Positions 9,049-17,642 of a stretch of 64,000 bases of DNA are shown here, one piece after another. The stretch is from Bacteroidales bacterium CF (GTDB lineage: Bacteria > Bacteroidota > Bacteroidia > Bacteroidales > UBA932): the NCBI GenBank assembly GCA_000473305.1, contig CP006772.1, forward strand, positions 1,612,001-1,676,000, given 5' to 3'. Made by a program: the position numbers and the translations under genes. Position 1 is the stretch's first letter. Each line of letters starts with the position of its first letter. The notes under the pieces were generated by a model. The model saw nothing but the letters and a program-made list of their open reading frames with translations. It had not been told where the DNA came from and searched no databases.

Positions 9049-10137
9049 ATGCGTAATATATATAATTTATGTGCTGCACTCATATTAGCTCTCTACCCTC
9101 TTGCAGGCGCATCTGCACAGCAGGTAACTGAGATGAGTATTGAATTCAACAAGACTGTTCACGATTTTGGATATATAGATATAAATTCAGGTCCGAAGAG
9201 TTATGCTTTCTATTTCAAAAACATAAGCAAGCAAACGGTCATTATACAGACCGTGATCTCCTCATGCGGATGTACCACTCCCGAATGGACAAAAGAGCCG
9301 ATTAAACCGGGAGAGAATGGGAAGATAGATGTAACATTCCTCAACGATCAGGGTGCCTACCCTTTTGACAAGTCACTCACAGTATATGTTACCGGCTCTT
9401 CCAGGCCGATAGTGCTAAGGATAAAGGGTGTTGTCACACAGAAACCCAAATCCGTAAAGCAACAATACCCTGTAAAAATAGGTCATCTTGGTCTAAAAAA
9501 AAACCAGATTGATTACGGTCAGGCCTACTACGGATCAATCTCCAAAGGGGCTGTTGAGGTGGTAAACCTTGCCGGCAGCCCTATAAAAGTGACCTTTACT
9601 GATTTTTCAAAGGGATTTTACATAAATGCCAATCCCGAAGTGATTGGTGCAGGAGCAAGAAGCGACCTTATATTCTCAATTGATACAAGAGCTGCACATA
9701 CATGGGGACCGACTGTATTCTCTGCTACTCCAGTAATCAATGGCAAGAAGGCAGACAAATCAATACAGGTCAAGGCAACTATACTAGAGGACTTTACACG
9801 TATGTCAAAAGAGGAGCTTGATAATGCCCCGCTTCCAATATTTTCCAAAAGTTCATATAATTTCGGCGAGGTTAAAGCCGGGACGGTTGTGAAAGCATCT
9901 TTTGATTACAGGAACGTAGGCCGTAGCGACATGATTATCCGCCAGATTCAATACAGCGAAGACGGATTGACAGCTACATACAAGGAGAATACATCTCCGG
10001 GTGCTGCTTCCGGCATAGTATCGACATTTAATACAAAAGGTATGTCAGGAGAGAAAAACCTGATTATCACAATTATCACAAATTCACCAACAAGACCAAT
10101 AATAAACCTGATAATATCAGGTAAGATTATAAAATAA
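9049..10137 (+). CDS. DUF1573-family exported protein
   Basis: A 362-aa secreted protein with a signal peptide (MRNIYNLCAALILALYPLAGASA). At least two Ig-like DUF1573 modules are visible: VHDFGYIDINSGPKSYAFYF...SSCGCTTPEW (residues ~36-85) and SSYNFGEVKAGTVVKASFDY near residue 265. The SSCGCTTPEW motif is typical of the first module. The family is abundant in Bacteroidota, periplasmic or surface-located, and of unknown function. Its stop overlaps the next ATG by one base, so it is translationally coupled to the MeaB-like GTPase. Confidence 0.82.
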   Translation: MRNIYNLCAALILALYPLAGASAQQVTEMSIEFNKTVHDFGYIDINSGPKSYAFYFKNISKQTVIIQTVISSCGCTTPEWTKEPIKPGENGKIDVTFLNDQGAYPFDKSLTVYVTGSSRPIVLRIKGVVTQKPKSVKQQYPVKIGHLGLKKNQIDYGQAYYGSISKGAVEVVNLAGSPIKVTFTDFSKGFYINANPEVIGAGARSDLIFSIDTRAAHTWGPTVFSATPVINGKKADKSIQVKATILEDFTRMSKEELDNAPLPIFSKSSYNFGEVKAGTVVKASFDYRNVGRSDMIIRQIQYSEDGLTATYKENTSPGAASGIVSTFNTKGMSGEKNLIITIITNSPTRPIINLIISGKIIK

Positions 10138-11228
10138 TGCCTATGGACAATCTGGTAAAGGATAGCGCTCTCATTGTCAATGAGGGTGTTGAACAGCCAC
10201 CCGTTATAAATCCTTATATTACTAATTTCTATAAGAAGAATCGTGTAAAGACCCTTTCAGTTAAGGAGTACGTTGAAGGAATTCTTGCCGGCAATACAAC
10301 TATTCTGAGTCAGGCAATCACATTGATTGAGAGCTCCAAGCCCGAACACAGGGCAATAGCTCAACAAGTGATAGAAACCTGCCAGCCTTTTGCCGTCAAA
10401 TCTATGAGAATAGGAATCACCGGTGTTCCGGGAGCAGGAAAAAGCACATTTATTGAAGCCTTTGGCGGTCTTATCACTTCGGGCAATCACAAACTTGCTG
10501 TCCTGGCAATAGACCCGAGCAGTGAGAAGAGTAAAGGAAGCATACTCGGGGACAAGACAAGAATGGAGACACTCTGCTCTGATCCTAAAGCATTCATAAG
10601 ACCAAGCCCGAGCGGCGGTTCACTTGGAGGAGTTGCCAGAAAGACCAGGGAGAGCATAGTACTTTGCGAAGCAGCCGGATTTGATGTCATTTTCATTGAG
10701 ACTGTAGGAGTCGGACAATCCGAGACAGCGGTGCATTCAATGAGTGACTTCTTTCTTCTGCTGATGTTGTCCGGCGCAGGAGATGAGCTGCAGGGTATCA
10801 AGAGAGGAATTATGGAGATGTCCGACCTTATAGCTATTACCAAGGCTGATGGAACCAATATAGAAAAGGCAACTTTGGCAAAAGCCCTCTACTCAAACGC
10901 GCTTCATCTCTTTCCGCCTACTGAATCAGGCTGGGTTCCTACTGCACTGACATCTTCAGCAGTCACAAAAGAGGGCTTGGTTGAGATTCTTGATAAAATC
11001 AACGAATATTTCAAATTGACCACCGAGAACGGTTACTATCAACATAAAAGAAGAGAGCAGGCCAGATTCTGGATGTATGAGACCATTAACGAAGAGCTCA
11101 AGAACAGATTCTTCGAAGATCCAGAAATACAGGAAAAGCTCAGGGAGTACGAGGAATCTGTCTCAAACGGCAGTATCGGCTCATTTACGGCAGCATCTGA
11201 GTTACTCAAAATATACAACAAGCGATGA
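10137..11228 (+). CDS. meaB: methylmalonyl-CoA mutase-associated GTPase MeaB
   Basis: A 363-aa G3E-family P-loop GTPase of the MeaB/ArgK type. It has the Walker A motif GITGVPGAGKSTFIEAFG, the switch segment SGGSLGGVARKTRE, a DVIFIETVGVGQSE motif and the base-recognition element ITKADG. MeaB protects and reloads adenosylcobalamin-dependent methylmalonyl-CoA mutase, which serves the succinate-propionate pathway of many Bacteroidales. The mutase subunits are not in this window. The gene is coupled on both sides: 1-bp overlap upstream and 4-bp overlap (ATGA) with the permease downstream. A second in-frame ATG at 10143 is possible. Confidence 0.92.
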   Translation: MPMDNLVKDSALIVNEGVEQPPVINPYITNFYKKNRVKTLSVKEYVEGILAGNTTILSQAITLIESSKPEHRAIAQQVIETCQPFAVKSMRIGITGVPGAGKSTFIEAFGGLITSGNHKLAVLAIDPSSEKSKGSILGDKTRMETLCSDPKAFIRPSPSGGSLGGVARKTRESIVLCEAAGFDVIFIETVGVGQSETAVHSMSDFFLLLMLSGAGDELQGIKRGIMEMSDLIAITKADGTNIEKATLAKALYSNALHLFPPTESGWVPTALTSSAVTKEGLVEILDKINEYFKLTTENGYYQHKRREQARFWMYETINEELKNRFFEDPEIQEKLREYEESVSNGSIGSFTAASELLKIYNKR

Positions 11229-12322
11229 ACATAGTCATAGAGGCTCTCAAAAACAGCATCCTGATCACGGGGCTCGTGATGATAATGATGCTACTAATAG
11301 AGTATGTAAACATACATTCTCATGGTTCCACATTCAGTAAACTTAAGGGGTCGTCTGTCAGACAGGTACTTCTGGCAGCACTGCTGGGGCTGATTCCAGG
11401 CTGCGTCGGAGGATTTGCGGTAGTATCCCTGTATACTCACAATATAATAAGTTTCGGGGCTCTGTTAGCCATGATGATCTCCTCCTCCGGAGATGAAGCC
11501 TTTGTCTTAATGGCGGCAGTTCCAAAAACGGCGGCTATCCTCTTCGTATCACTTCTGGTCACAGGAGTTCTGACAGGTATTGCGGTGGATAGAATATTTA
11601 AACAGAATAAACGTCCATTTACCCCTGAAGAGTACAAGATACATGATGATTGCGACTCAATCGCTTCTCCATCCGTTTTCGGGGCAAGCATCAGGGAAAA
11701 TTTGAGAAATTTCAGCAAAGAGAGGTTAATTATTATAATTGGTATAGCAATATTTGTAATTGCTGTGGTTATGGGGCTTCTTGAACATGAACATATGGAG
11801 GCCGGGGCATCGGGACATCACGAAGAGGAGCACCTACACGGCGCTATCAATATTTTCAGCGAGCGTTGGATCAATTTACTCTTTGCAGGAATAAGCATTA
11901 TCACACTTTTCCTTACATTAAAGGCCAAAGAGCACTTCATCAAGGAGCACCTTTGGAACCATGTCGTCCTTAAGCACTTTAAATCCATTTTCCTATGGAC
12001 ATTCGGGGCATTGCTAGTAATTCACTTCGGCATGCAATATCTGCATATTGAAGATTGGGTAAGGGATAATGTGGTTTTGATGTTATTGCTTGCAGCAGCC
12101 ATAGGATTAATACCGGAGTCCGGACCTCATATGGTTTTCATAACTCTCTTCGCCGGCGGTCTTATCCCATTCAGCGTACTGTTTGTAAGCTCAATGGTGC
12201 AGGATGGACATACAGCACTGCCCCTGCTCGCGGAGAGCAAGGGCAGCTTCTTTAAGGCAAAAGCCGTTAATTTTGTTGTCGGCATAGCTCTCGGATTACT
12301 TCTTCACCTGTTTGGAATATAA
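11225..12322 (+). CDS. putative metal permease (ArsP_2 / putative manganese transporter family)
   Basis: A 365-aa polytopic membrane protein with about ten hydrophobic helices in two groups, separated by a cytoplasmic stretch and a His/Glu-rich loop (EHEHMEAGASGHHEEEHLHG, residues ~183-202) that could bind metal. The segments LLGLIPGCVGGFAVVSLYTH and AAAIGLIPESGPHMVFITLF are internal repeats of each other. The pattern fits the 10-TM putative heavy-metal exporter family (PF11449, ArsP_2), for which arsenic and manganese have been suggested as substrates. Substrate and direction are inferred only. Its ATG overlaps the meaB stop. Confidence 0.7.
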   Translation: MNIVIEALKNSILITGLVMIMMLLIEYVNIHSHGSTFSKLKGSSVRQVLLAALLGLIPGCVGGFAVVSLYTHNIISFGALLAMMISSSGDEAFVLMAAVPKTAAILFVSLLVTGVLTGIAVDRIFKQNKRPFTPEEYKIHDDCDSIASPSVFGASIRENLRNFSKERLIIIIGIAIFVIAVVMGLLEHEHMEAGASGHHEEEHLHGAINIFSERWINLLFAGISIITLFLTLKAKEHFIKEHLWNHVVLKHFKSIFLWTFGALLVIHFGMQYLHIEDWVRDNVVLMLLLAAAIGLIPESGPHMVFITLFAGGLIPFSVLFVSSMVQDGHTALPLLAESKGSFFKAKAVNFVVGIALGLLLHLFGI

Positions 12323-12345
12323 CAGGTTAAGAATATAATCTGAAA

Positions 12346-14298
12346 CTATTCACCATTCATTGAAATCAGGAACTCCTGATTGTTATCTGTGCGTATAAGC
12401 CTGGTCTTCATAAACTCCATGGCCTCTACGGAATTCATATCGGCAAGGTAGTTCCTGAGAATCCATATCCGGTTGAGAGTCTCCTTGTCAAACAATAGGT
12501 CATCTCTTCTAGTGCTGCTGAGTGTAACATCTACAGCCGGGAATATTCTCTTATTTGCAAGTTTTCTGTCAAGTTGAAGCTCCATATTACCTGTACCCTT
12601 AAACTCCTCAAAGATCACCTCATCCATCTTAGATCCGGTATCTGTAAGGGCTGTGGCCAGAATAGTCAGCGAACCTCCGTTCTCTATATTTCTTGCAGCA
12701 CCGAAGAATCTCTTCGGTTTATGTAGGGCATTTGCATCGACACCGCCGCTGAGAACCTTTCCTGAAGCCGGCTGGACAGTATTGAAAGCTCTTGCAAGCC
12801 TTGTAATTGAGTCTAGAAGTATAACCACGTCATGACCACACTCTACAAGTCTCTTGGCCTTCTCCAGTACAATATTTGCCACCTTTACATGTCTTTCTGC
12901 AGGCTCATCGAATGTTGAGGCTACAACTTCAGCCTTGACACTTCTAGCCATATCGGTTACCTCCTCCGGACGCTCATCGATAAGCAGGACAATCATATAT
13001 ACTTCAGGATGGTTAGCGGCAATAGCATTGGCTATATCCTTAAGCAAAACTGTCTTACCTGTCTTAGGCTGAGCAACAATCAGACCCCTTTGTCCCTTTC
13101 CGATAGGTGCAAAAAGATCCACCACTCTGGTTGAAAGGTTATTATGGCCATTAGATGTGATATTGAACTTTTCTTCAGGGAAGAGAGGTGTTAGGAAATC
13201 GAAAGGAACACGGTCTCTTATAAACTCCGGAGAGCGCCCGTTGATCTGGTTTACCTTCACAAGCGGGAAATATTTATCACCCTCTCTTGGAGGTCTAATC
13301 TCCCCTACCAGAGTATCGCCTGTCTTCAGACCATATAATTTGATCTGAGATTGAGAAAGATATATATCATCCGGTGAGTTAAGGTAATTATAATCAGAAG
13401 ATCTGAGGAAACCATATCCGTCAGGCATTATCTCCAGAACACCGGTTGCCTCAACTGTTCCTTCAAACTCAACCTTCTTAAACTGCTCCTTCATGCTGTT
13501 CTCGACACTCTCTACAGAGAGCATCTCATCAGTTACAGGGGTATGTTTCTTGTTATCCTTTGTTTGATTTGGATTTGGATTCGGATTTGGATTTGGATTC
13601 GGCCTGTTCTGCTGTTGTCCCGCCTGGTGCTGTTTATTGGCTTGATGCTGGTGTTGCTGATTGCCCTGCTGTGCATTCTGCTGAGTTTGTGGCTGGCCTT
13701 GTTGCTGATTTTGCTGAGGCTGCAACTGCTGATTTTGTTGAGATTGTTGTCCTTGCTGTGGTTGAGGTCTTGGCCCTTTTTGAATTTGCCCCCCCTTTTG
13801 AAGATTCTGTGGCTGCTTCTGATTTGGATTCTGAGCTCTTTCTATAACCTTTACCTCACTCTTCGATTTCTCCTGTTCCAATGACTCACCACCCTCTGCA
13901 ACAACAGGTTGATCTTTGCTTGTTGCCTGTTCAGCCAATTTAACGGCGAGAGGCTTTCTTCCTCTCTTCTTCGGTGCCGGAGTCTCCTCTTTTACAGCTT
14001 CAGCCTTAACTGGTACTGCTTCGGGCTTAACCTGTTTAACCGGATTTTCCGATGCAACCGGATTCTCTTTTGCAGGCCCTGTTGGTTTAGACTTGTCTAT
14101 ACGCAACTTTTTCTGTCTCTGAACTAACGGACGTTTTATCGGCTCGTTTGAGAGACTGCCCTGCCTGGCTTGCTCGTCTAATATTTCATAAACAAGTTCT
14201 TCCGGTGAAAAATTCTTGGCTTTGCTGATATTCAGCTTTTGAGCAATAGCAATTAAGTCATCCTGACCCATCTTGCTTAATTCTTTTATATCGTACAT
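12346..14298 (-). CDS. rho: transcription termination factor Rho with Gln/Asn-rich insertion
   Basis: A 650-aa hexameric RNA helicase that terminates transcription. Residues 1-45 form the Rho_N/SAP-like domain. Residues ~50-275 are a long low-complexity insertion: first Lys/Pro/Ala-rich, then Gln/Asn-rich (about 155-232), then a run of Asn-Pro dipeptides (233-244). The cold-shock RNA-binding domain follows (~277-340, [14 protein letters not shown]), then the ATPase core with Walker A QPKTGKT at 410-416 and Walker [19 protein letters not shown]. coli Rho has 419 aa; the extra length is the insertion, as in other Bacteroidota. It has a strong own promoter at 14351-14381. Confidence 0.96.
   Translation of the reverse strand: MYDIKELSKMGQDDLIAIAQKLNISKAKNFSPEELVYEILDEQARQGSLSNEPIKRPLVQRQKKLRIDKSKPTGPAKENPVASENPVKQVKPEAVPVKAEAVKEETPAPKKRGRKPLAVKLAEQATSKDQPVVAEGGESLEQEKSKSEVKVIERAQNPNQKQPQNLQKGGQIQKGPRPQPQQGQQSQQNQQLQPQQNQQQGQPQTQQNAQQGNQQHQHQANKQHQAGQQQNRPNPNPNPNPNPNQTKDNKKHTPVTDEMLSVESVENSMKEQFKKVEFEGTVEATGVLEIMPDGYGFLRSSDYNYLNSPDDIYLSQSQIKLYGLKTGDTLVGEIRPPREGDKYFPLVKVNQINGRSPEFIRDRVPFDFLTPLFPEEKFNITSNGHNNLSTRVVDLFAPIGKGQRGLIVAQPKTGKTVLLKDIANAIAANHPEVYMIVLLIDERPEEVTDMARSVKAEVVASTFDEPAERHVKVANIVLEKAKRLVECGHDVVILLDSITRLARAFNTVQPASGKVLSGGVDANALHKPKRFFGAARNIENGGSLTILATALTDTGSKMDEVIFEEFKGTGNMELQLDRKLANKRIFPAVDVTLSSTRRDDLLFDKETLNRIWILRNYLADMNSVEAMEFMKTRLIRTDNNQEFLISMNGE
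13571..13602. repeat. 6-bp tandem repeat in rho
   Basis: Five tandem copies of GGATTT/GGATTC on the + strand, encoding the Asn-Pro dipeptide run of Rho on the - strand. The period is a multiple of three, so copy-number change would lengthen or shorten the linker in frame. Confidence 0.85.
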
Positions 14299-14350
14299 TC
14301 GATGTTGTAGGGAGTATTGATTAATCAGAAAAGATAATCGTGATTGAATG

Positions 14351-14381
14351 CAAATTTATAGTTTATATTCAGAAAAACAAA
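14351..14381 (-). promoter_or_regulatory. rho promoter
   Basis: On the - strand: TTTG (14378-14381), exactly 19 bp, then TAAATTTG (14351-14358), matching the Bacteroidota consensus. The leader to the rho ATG would be about 45 nt. Confidence 0.75.
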
Positions 14382-14402
14382 AAAATTGCTTTACTGTCAA
14401 AA

Positions 14403-14780
14403 TTATTTTGCGGCGATTACATCAATTTCAACCAGGGCACCTTTAGGCAAAGCTACAACTGAATAGGCAACCCTGGCAGGATATGGCTCCTTGAAGAATG
14501 TTGCATATACCTCATTCATAGCTGCAAAATCTTTTATATCTGAAAGATATACTGTAGATTTAAGTACATTGTCGTAAGTACATCCCGCCTCTTCAAGAAT
14601 ATAGCCCACATTTTTCAGGGCCTGAGTTGTCTGTTCCTTAATTCCTCCCTCAACAAACTCACCGGTAGAGACATCAATAGGAAGCTGTCCTGAAACAAAC
14701 ACTATTCCATTGGCCTCTGTAGCCTGACTATAAGGGCCCACCGCCTTAGGAGCCCTGGCAGAAGATAAAACATTTTTCAT
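14403..14780 (-). CDS. ridA: RidA family enamine/imine deaminase
   Basis: A 125-aa YjgF/YER057c/UK114 protein. RidA homotrimers hydrolyse reactive 2-aminoacrylate and related enamines released by PLP enzymes. The family motifs AVGPYSQATEANGIVFVSGQ and ARVAYSVVALPKGALVEIDV are present, including the conserved Arg of PARVAY that contacts the substrate carboxylate. It starts 18 bp after lptD ends and may be co-transcribed with it. The rho promoter lies just downstream of its stop. Confidence 0.92.
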   Translation of the reverse strand: MKNVLSSARAPKAVGPYSQATEANGIVFVSGQLPIDVSTGEFVEGGIKEQTTQALKNVGYILEEAGCTYDNVLKSTVYLSDIKDFAAMNEVYATFFKEPYPARVAYSVVALPKGALVEIDVIAAK

Positions 14781-14798
14781 ATTATATTTTTTAAAAGT

Positions 14799-17567
14799 TT
14801 AATTGTCCCAATAACTTGCGCTCTTCTTATATTTCAAGAGATCTGCCAGTGCCGAGGCAGTTGCGTTTATTCTGAAACTCCAGCTCTTCCATGTACCTGT
14901 AGGAACCCATGAGAAAGAGATCATAAAGCAGTGAAGGTTGTATGTTGCACTTAATTGTGTAGTTGTCAGCTTTCTCTTCATTAGATCTATACCGGAATTC
15001 ATTGTAAATGAGAGTTGTTTGTCAAGATTGATGTTTCCCGACAAACCAAGTGTCTGATTATAAGTATTAATTGTGGTTAGCTGATTGCTCGCATAAGAGT
15101 AAGAGCGGCTATAGGAGTAATTATAGTTGACATTAAGTGACCAAGGTATCTCAGGATCAAGATAGTAGAGCCAACCACCGGGAATATACTCTCCGGTCAT
15201 CGGGTTCTGATAGACTCTGTTATAATATACAGGATCAGGATGGCCACCCACTGTTGAGGAGGCGTTCTTAATGTTGTTGGCCTCTGATTTTCCGCCACCT
15301 CTTTTACCTCCTCCTTTAAACGAATAAGAGAGTGAAACACTGGCGTTTGTCATTCTTGCAATCTTAAATCCCCCCTCTTTGACAACATTGTATTGATTTA
15401 TTCTCACTCCTCTCTCGTTTATTGCATAAGGGTCAAAAATCGCGTTGGCATTCAATGAGAGTGAACCAAACACACTCGTGCTGAGAGTAGATGAGATTGT
15501 TGACAATTTCATAGAATCAGCAAGAAAGTTATACGACCCTGTGAAATTCAGATTATCAATCAGTTTAAGTTTCTTAATTCCCCCCTTGGAGGTATCCGTG
15601 TCACTTTTGATTTTAGCCTCTAAATTATTAGCAAGCGAGAAGGATATTCCGCCACTCTCACCGGCAGCCGGATAACCATATAGAAGTCCATTGTATATAT
15701 TGTATTCATGGGTTTTTACCTCACCGTTTCTATCGGTGTAGGTCAGAGTTCTGTATCCATTTCCCCGCGTGCCAAGATCCGGCCTGTAGTTAAATGAGAT
15801 CTGAGGAGTGATCATGTGTCTGATAGCCCTGAGCTTTCCCCTGTTCCCGAAATTGAATGTTCCATAGAGGCGTGTATTCATTGACAACGAACCTGCATAA
15901 TCATTTGTCGCACCAAAATGGCTGAAGAGAGCAGAGGTATCGGTCACAAACTGATGTGTCTCCTGATCGTATGACTGGTTCATGGTCTGGAAATACCAGT
16001 TCATGCCGTATGATACACCCGGCGAGAATTGAAGATATTTCAGCAGGGTAAATGTTGGTAGACCTATTGAGAAGTTGTGTTTTACACCCATCTTGAATTT
16101 CTGTAGAAAATCAGCCCCGCCGAACTCTTTTGACTTGAAATTAATCTTATTGTCTACTGCTGCATTATATGAAAATTGAATCTTCTCGTAAAAACGCTCT
16201 TTACCGGCTGCCTCTTTTCTCTTGAAAGGATTGATCCTGTTCATTGTAAGAGTCAGATTAGGAAGGGTAAATGCATAGGAGCTGTCGAGTGAGTTCTGGC
16301 TGTGTAACAGGTTGGCAGACATGCTGAACGGAGTTCCGGAAAAAGTCCTTGCATATGATACGCTGGAAGATATCTGATTTTGCAGGCTCTGCTGTATCTC
16401 GTATGAGTTGTAGCGGTTATTTGACGGTGAAGAGAAGTTTACAGAGGCTCTGAATGTTGTTCCGGGATGTGCCTTTGAATCCTGTGAATGAGTCCACTTC
16501 ACAGAGAAATCCTTTGAATCGTAATAACTCTCAGTTCCCGGTTCTCCGACCCTGTTGTTGGACATGTTAAAACTGAATCCGCCGTCAAACTTGTACCTTG
16601 TCCTATATCTTGATTCCACCTGCAGATTGTATGACCCTAAAGTATAGAAGTCTGTCGTTACAGTAAAGTCCAGATGATCTCCAAGCACAAAATAGTAACC
16701 AAGACCAGTCATTCCAAAACCTCTGGCAGCCTCCTCGGTAAACGATGGGATTAGAAGTCCGCTTGCTCGTTTAACCTGATTTGGCACAAACCCGAAAGGG
16801 AGTGCAAAAGGAGTAGGCACATCTTCTACTACAAGGTATGCAGGGCCGAATACGGTATTCCTCGGATTGTTTGTCACCTTGGCTCTTGTCAACTGCAAGT
16901 AGAAGTGCGGATGGTCAAGCTCACAAGTTGTATATTTCCCCTTATTTATATTAACTGAGTTGTCCGGCATTTTTTTTATAACATCCCCGTGAAGAAAGCC
17001 CTCAGATTCCTGAGTTATCATATTCCAAATCTTTGACTTTCTGCTTTCGAAGTTATAATAAACCGAATCCATAGTGTATTCACTCCTGCCCTCTGTCATC
17101 TTCGGCAATCCTACAACATTGCCTGCAGTGTCAAGAGATCCTTTTGCAAAGATTGTCTTTGAATCCAGGTCATATTTCATATAGTCAGATGTAAGTTCCA
17201 GATTGCCATACTTAACCTTTACATCCCCATAATAATAGACCATTTTCCGGCCATTGCCGAAGTCCTCGATAACGGAATCCTTGGCTCCGGAGAAGACAGG
17301 TTTTGTAATAGAGCCTTTAGGGGCAAGAGTATCTGTAGAATCCTTAATCTTTGCGGCTAACGAGTCTTTTGAGAGCAGAGAAGTCTCCTTATTCAATAAT
17401 AAAGTATCTCTCCTTTGTAATATTGTATCAGCAGGTTTTGACAATGTATCCCTCTCAGCAGAACTGAAACCCGCTCTTCCGGGAGAGGGAATGGAATACA
17501 TGTACCCTGCCAAGAGAGTGAATACTGAGCCCCAAAGGATTCTGTTGATGTTGTATCGAAAGCCCAA
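14799..17567 (-). CDS. lptD: LptD-like LPS assembly outer-membrane protein
   Basis: A 922-aa protein with an N-terminal secretion signal (about residues 9-24), an OstA/LptA-like beta-jellyroll at ~95-200 (VYYYGDVKVKYGNLELTSDY, DSKTIFAKGSLDTAGNVVG), the conserved segment VEDVPTPFALPFGFVPNQ and a large C-terminal barrel. This matches the divergent Bacteroidota LptD, which inserts lipopolysaccharide into the outer leaflet. The frame opens with a TTG at 17567; the first ATG (17501) would remove the signal sequence, and a stop lies upstream. So either TTG is the start or the sequence has an error here. The promoter element at 17614-17621 fits the TTG start. Confidence 0.83.
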   Translation of the reverse strand: MGFRYNINRILWGSVFTLLAGYMYSIPSPGRAGFSSAERDTLSKPADTILQRRDTLLLNKETSLLSKDSLAAKIKDSTDTLAPKGSITKPVFSGAKDSVIEDFGNGRKMVYYYGDVKVKYGNLELTSDYMKYDLDSKTIFAKGSLDTAGNVVGLPKMTEGRSEYTMDSVYYNFESRKSKIWNMITQESEGFLHGDVIKKMPDNSVNINKGKYTTCELDHPHFYLQLTRAKVTNNPRNTVFGPAYLVVEDVPTPFALPFGFVPNQVKRASGLLIPSFTEEAARGFGMTGLGYYFVLGDHLDFTVTTDFYTLGSYNLQVESRYRTRYKFDGGFSFNMSNNRVGEPGTESYYDSKDFSVKWTHSQDSKAHPGTTFRASVNFSSPSNNRYNSYEIQQSLQNQISSSVSYARTFSGTPFSMSANLLHSQNSLDSSYAFTLPNLTLTMNRINPFKRKEAAGKERFYEKIQFSYNAAVDNKINFKSKEFGGADFLQKFKMGVKHNFSIGLPTFTLLKYLQFSPGVSYGMNWYFQTMNQSYDQETHQFVTDTSALFSHFGATNDYAGSLSMNTRLYGTFNFGNRGKLRAIRHMITPQISFNYRPDLGTRGNGYRTLTYTDRNGEVKTHEYNIYNGLLYGYPAAGESGGISFSLANNLEAKIKSDTDTSKGGIKKLKLIDNLNFTGSYNFLADSMKLSTISSTLSTSVFGSLSLNANAIFDPYAINERGVRINQYNVVKEGGFKIARMTNASVSLSYSFKGGGKRGGGKSEANNIKNASSTVGGHPDPVYYNRVYQNPMTGEYIPGGWLYYLDPEIPWSLNVNYNYSYSRSYSYASNQLTTINTYNQTLGLSGNINLDKQLSFTMNSGIDLMKRKLTTTQLSATYNLHCFMISFSWVPTGTWKSWSFRINATASALADLLKYKKSASYWDN

Positions 17568-17598
17568 CCGGGTTAAAAGTTTTAAAAAAAATTATTAC

Positions 17599-17606
17599 TA
17601 CTTTTG
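17599..17606 (+). promoter_or_regulatory. -7 element of the amidase-MCE operon
   Basis: TACTTTTG matches TAnnTTTG, 37 bp before the amidase ATG, in the divergent gap with lptD. Confidence 0.45.
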
Positions 17607-17613
17607 TGAATTG

Positions 17614-17621
17614 CAAAGATA
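17614..17621 (-). promoter_or_regulatory. lptD -7 promoter element
   Basis: CAAAGATA on the + strand reads TATCTTTG on the - strand, 46 bp upstream of the TTG start of lptD. The amidase promoter element is 7 bp away in the opposite direction. Confidence 0.5.
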
Positions 17622-17642
17622 AATCATTTTTAAGCAACAAAA

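Noticed and set aside
12306-12327. 7-bp stem at the permease stop as a terminator
   Set aside because: No T tract follows on either strand and it spans the stop codon.
13565-13602. Short tandem repeats as a possible CRISPR or regulatory array
   Set aside because: The 6-bp unit has no spacers and is in frame inside rho, encoding Asn-Pro repeats.
13543-13884. 113-codon Leu-rich + strand frame that looks like a membrane protein
   Set aside because: It is the antisense of the Gln-rich block of rho; complementing CAG/CAA codons yields Leu/Cys-rich peptides.
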